From: Formicarius rufipectus
Lineage: Eukaryota > Chordata > Aves > Passeriformes > Formicariidae
NCBI GenBank assembly: GCA_013399695.1
Contig: VXAU01003525.1
Location: 412,684-476,683 of the forward strand
Reading direction: 5' to 3'
Length of the DNA: 64,000 nucleotides
The position numbers and the translations under genes were made by a program. Of the stretch, positions 62,626 through 64,000 are shown in pieces. Every line of letters starts with the position of its first letter. Position 1 is the first letter of the stretch. The notes under the pieces were generated by a model, which did no database searches, had not been told where the DNA came from, and saw only the letters and a program-made list of their open reading frames with translations.

Positions 62626-63777
62626 TTGCTACCAGCACTTCTACATTGTTATTTCTGGGGGACGAGTAACAATAGATTGGAGAATTATTCACAAGAATCA
62701 TTTGGGTGATTTATATACTGTATTGTGACTAGAACAAGGACCTCATTTCAAGCTGTAATACCCACAGTGCTACCCACAGATGGGTGTAGCGTTGAGAACA
62801 GTCACTTGAGCCCAGACCAAAAAGAACTGAGACTAAAATCTGGGAATAAACCCTCAAGACAGGGCGTGGGTTTATCTCGGGTTTGTACAGCACACGGGAG
62901 CAGCGTCCTGACTCCAGCCTGCACTTCCCAGGGGACACAGCACTGCCAGTCACACAAAGGCACAAAGTGGTCCCTGAGCAGGGGCTCTGCTCCAGCCTGG
63001 CTGGAGGGCACAGGAGGATCTGCCTTTGGTCCGGAGAGGCTGTGAGAGAAAAAGGGGGGAAAGGATTTTGCAGGCCTATGCTTAATATTCCTTAAGATCA
63101 GGCTTTAGATCAGGGACAAAAATGCAAGGTGAAATTTTTAGATTATGGGTTTAGATTATCCCAGTTTTTAGGACACCCAGACTCCATCCATCTCTAGGTA
63201 ATACGTCTCAACTATTTAAATAATATGTCTCTTATTTTCTATCCTTATGCTCAGAACTTCAAAGCTACCCCAAATGGGACGACTTCTGTTTTTCCTTATC
63301 CAAGCCAGCTGAGGGCAATGGAGATTCCCCTCCACTCCACCAAGGTCAGCACAGATTTACAACATTCAGATCTGTTTCAACCTTTTCATACCCCTTCAGT
63401 TCTGAAATCAGCCATGGTTCTCTGGTCACTGTCAGGTAAATAGTGCACAACTGCTGACTGCAGAAACCCTGGGGAAAATCATCATCACGACATCTGAAAA
63501 TTAACAGTTCCTAACAAAATTCCACTCTTCTTATCAGCCTGGTGAAGGAAGAAGGGAAATTAATATATTTTAAGCATAAAATATTATCTGTCTGATGTGA
63601 TAGGAACACCTGAACCATAAAGACCATCCCTTAAACTACTGCCAGAAATCCCTGCCAGTCTTGCAGGATCCCAACCAAGGCCTCCCCAAAATTCACCAGC
63701 ATAAAAAGACCACGTAACCAATATAAGACAACATATAACAATAGAAGAATAATATGTAAAAATATAAGAAAGATATA

Positions 63778-64000
63778 AAGCTGTTAGAGAGTGCCCAAAG
63801 GAGGCTACAAAGAGGGTTAAGGATCTGGAGAGGCACTGAACAGACTCTCCAGGGCAGTGGTCACAACCCCAAACTTTCCAGAGCTCAAGAAGCACTCAGA
63901 CAACACTCTCAGGCACAAGGTGGTATTGTTGGGGTGTCCTGTGCAGAGTCAGGAGCTGGACTTGGATGACCCTTGTGGGTCCCTTCCAGCTCAGAATATT
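63778..64000 (+). mobile_element. CR1 LINE 3' part, cut by window end
   Basis: It begins with 'agctgttagagagtgcccaa', 'aggaggctacaaagag' and 'gttaaggatctggagagg', then continues with 'ggtcacaaccccaaactttc', 'gagctcaagaagcactcaga', 'caacactctcaggcacaagg', 'ggggtgtcctgtgcagagtc', 'aggagctggacttggatgac' and 'ccttgtgggtcccttccagc', ending at 'tcagaatatt' on the window edge. The early block normally lies further from the 3' untranslated wording, so an internal deletion near 63831-63845 is inferred. The minus-strand frame at 63584-63895 crosses it and is not a gene. Confidence 0.92.

Larger units (their letters stand above)
61559..63777. other. Unique non-coding DNA
   Basis: No gene or transposon recognised. 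Contains A/T mononucleotide-rich tracts at 61777-61803, 62361-62395 and 62601-62625. A pyrimidine-rich run ending in TTTTCCTAG at about 62400 resembles a splice acceptor, but no coding frame follows. Confidence 0.55.

Noticed and set aside
1..64000. Endogenous retrovirus or other LTR element
   Set aside because: No gag, pol or env-like frame, no primer-binding site and no paired long terminal repeats could be seen.

Overview
This window looks like ordinary non-coding nuclear DNA from a bird. It has no operons, no ribosome-binding sites and no dense ORF layout, so it is not prokaryotic. The best evidence for a bird is a set of short, 5'-truncated CR1 LINE tails. They share the family wording (for example 'ccatccctggaagtgtccaaggcc' split across the copies, 'ggtcccttccaac', and endings of the 'attctatga' type) and lie on both strands. 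CR1 is the dominant retroposon of birds and is also present in other sauropsids. The short non-CR1 intervals and the absence of abundant recent SINEs also fit a bird. I cannot name the species, chromosome or flanking genes.

No protein-coding gene, tRNA, rRNA or known small RNA could be recognised. The many ORFs of 60-200 codons are what chance allows in 64 kb, and several are simply CR1 tails read in the antisense or sense frame. I list three low-confidence exon-like or ORF-like segments: 2338-2402, 4167-4457 and 13170-13405. They are the places most worth checking against transcript data.

Layout: 1-11.5 kb is mostly unique DNA, with an octamer/TTAATTAA block at about 0.95-1.29 kb and one worn CR1 tail near 9.0 kb. 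From 11.5 to 17.3 kb there is a good CR1 tail, a 0.6-kb conserved-looking block (12.8-13.4 kb), a MIR-like SINE scrap and two back-to-back minus-strand CR1 tails. From 17.3 to 41.9 kb the sequence is unique with simple repeats, one CR1 tail (33.9 kb), a 9-bp minisatellite (24.9 kb), a CpG-bearing stretch (28.4 kb) and a hairpin (28.05 kb). From 41.9 to 52.0 kb there are four CR1 tails interleaved with conserved-looking unique DNA and long T-tracts. From 52 kb to the end there is unique DNA, an old SINE of MIR type (57.4 kb), an (ATT)n microsatellite, a 20-bp tandem duplication and a CR1 cut by the window end.

Functionally, the most plausible reading is intergenic or deep intronic DNA carrying several candidate cis-regulatory elements. 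Those candidates are judged by eye from retained CpGs, homeodomain/POU-type motifs and absence of repeats. Without an alignment they remain inference. I saw no sign of a new multi-gene system.
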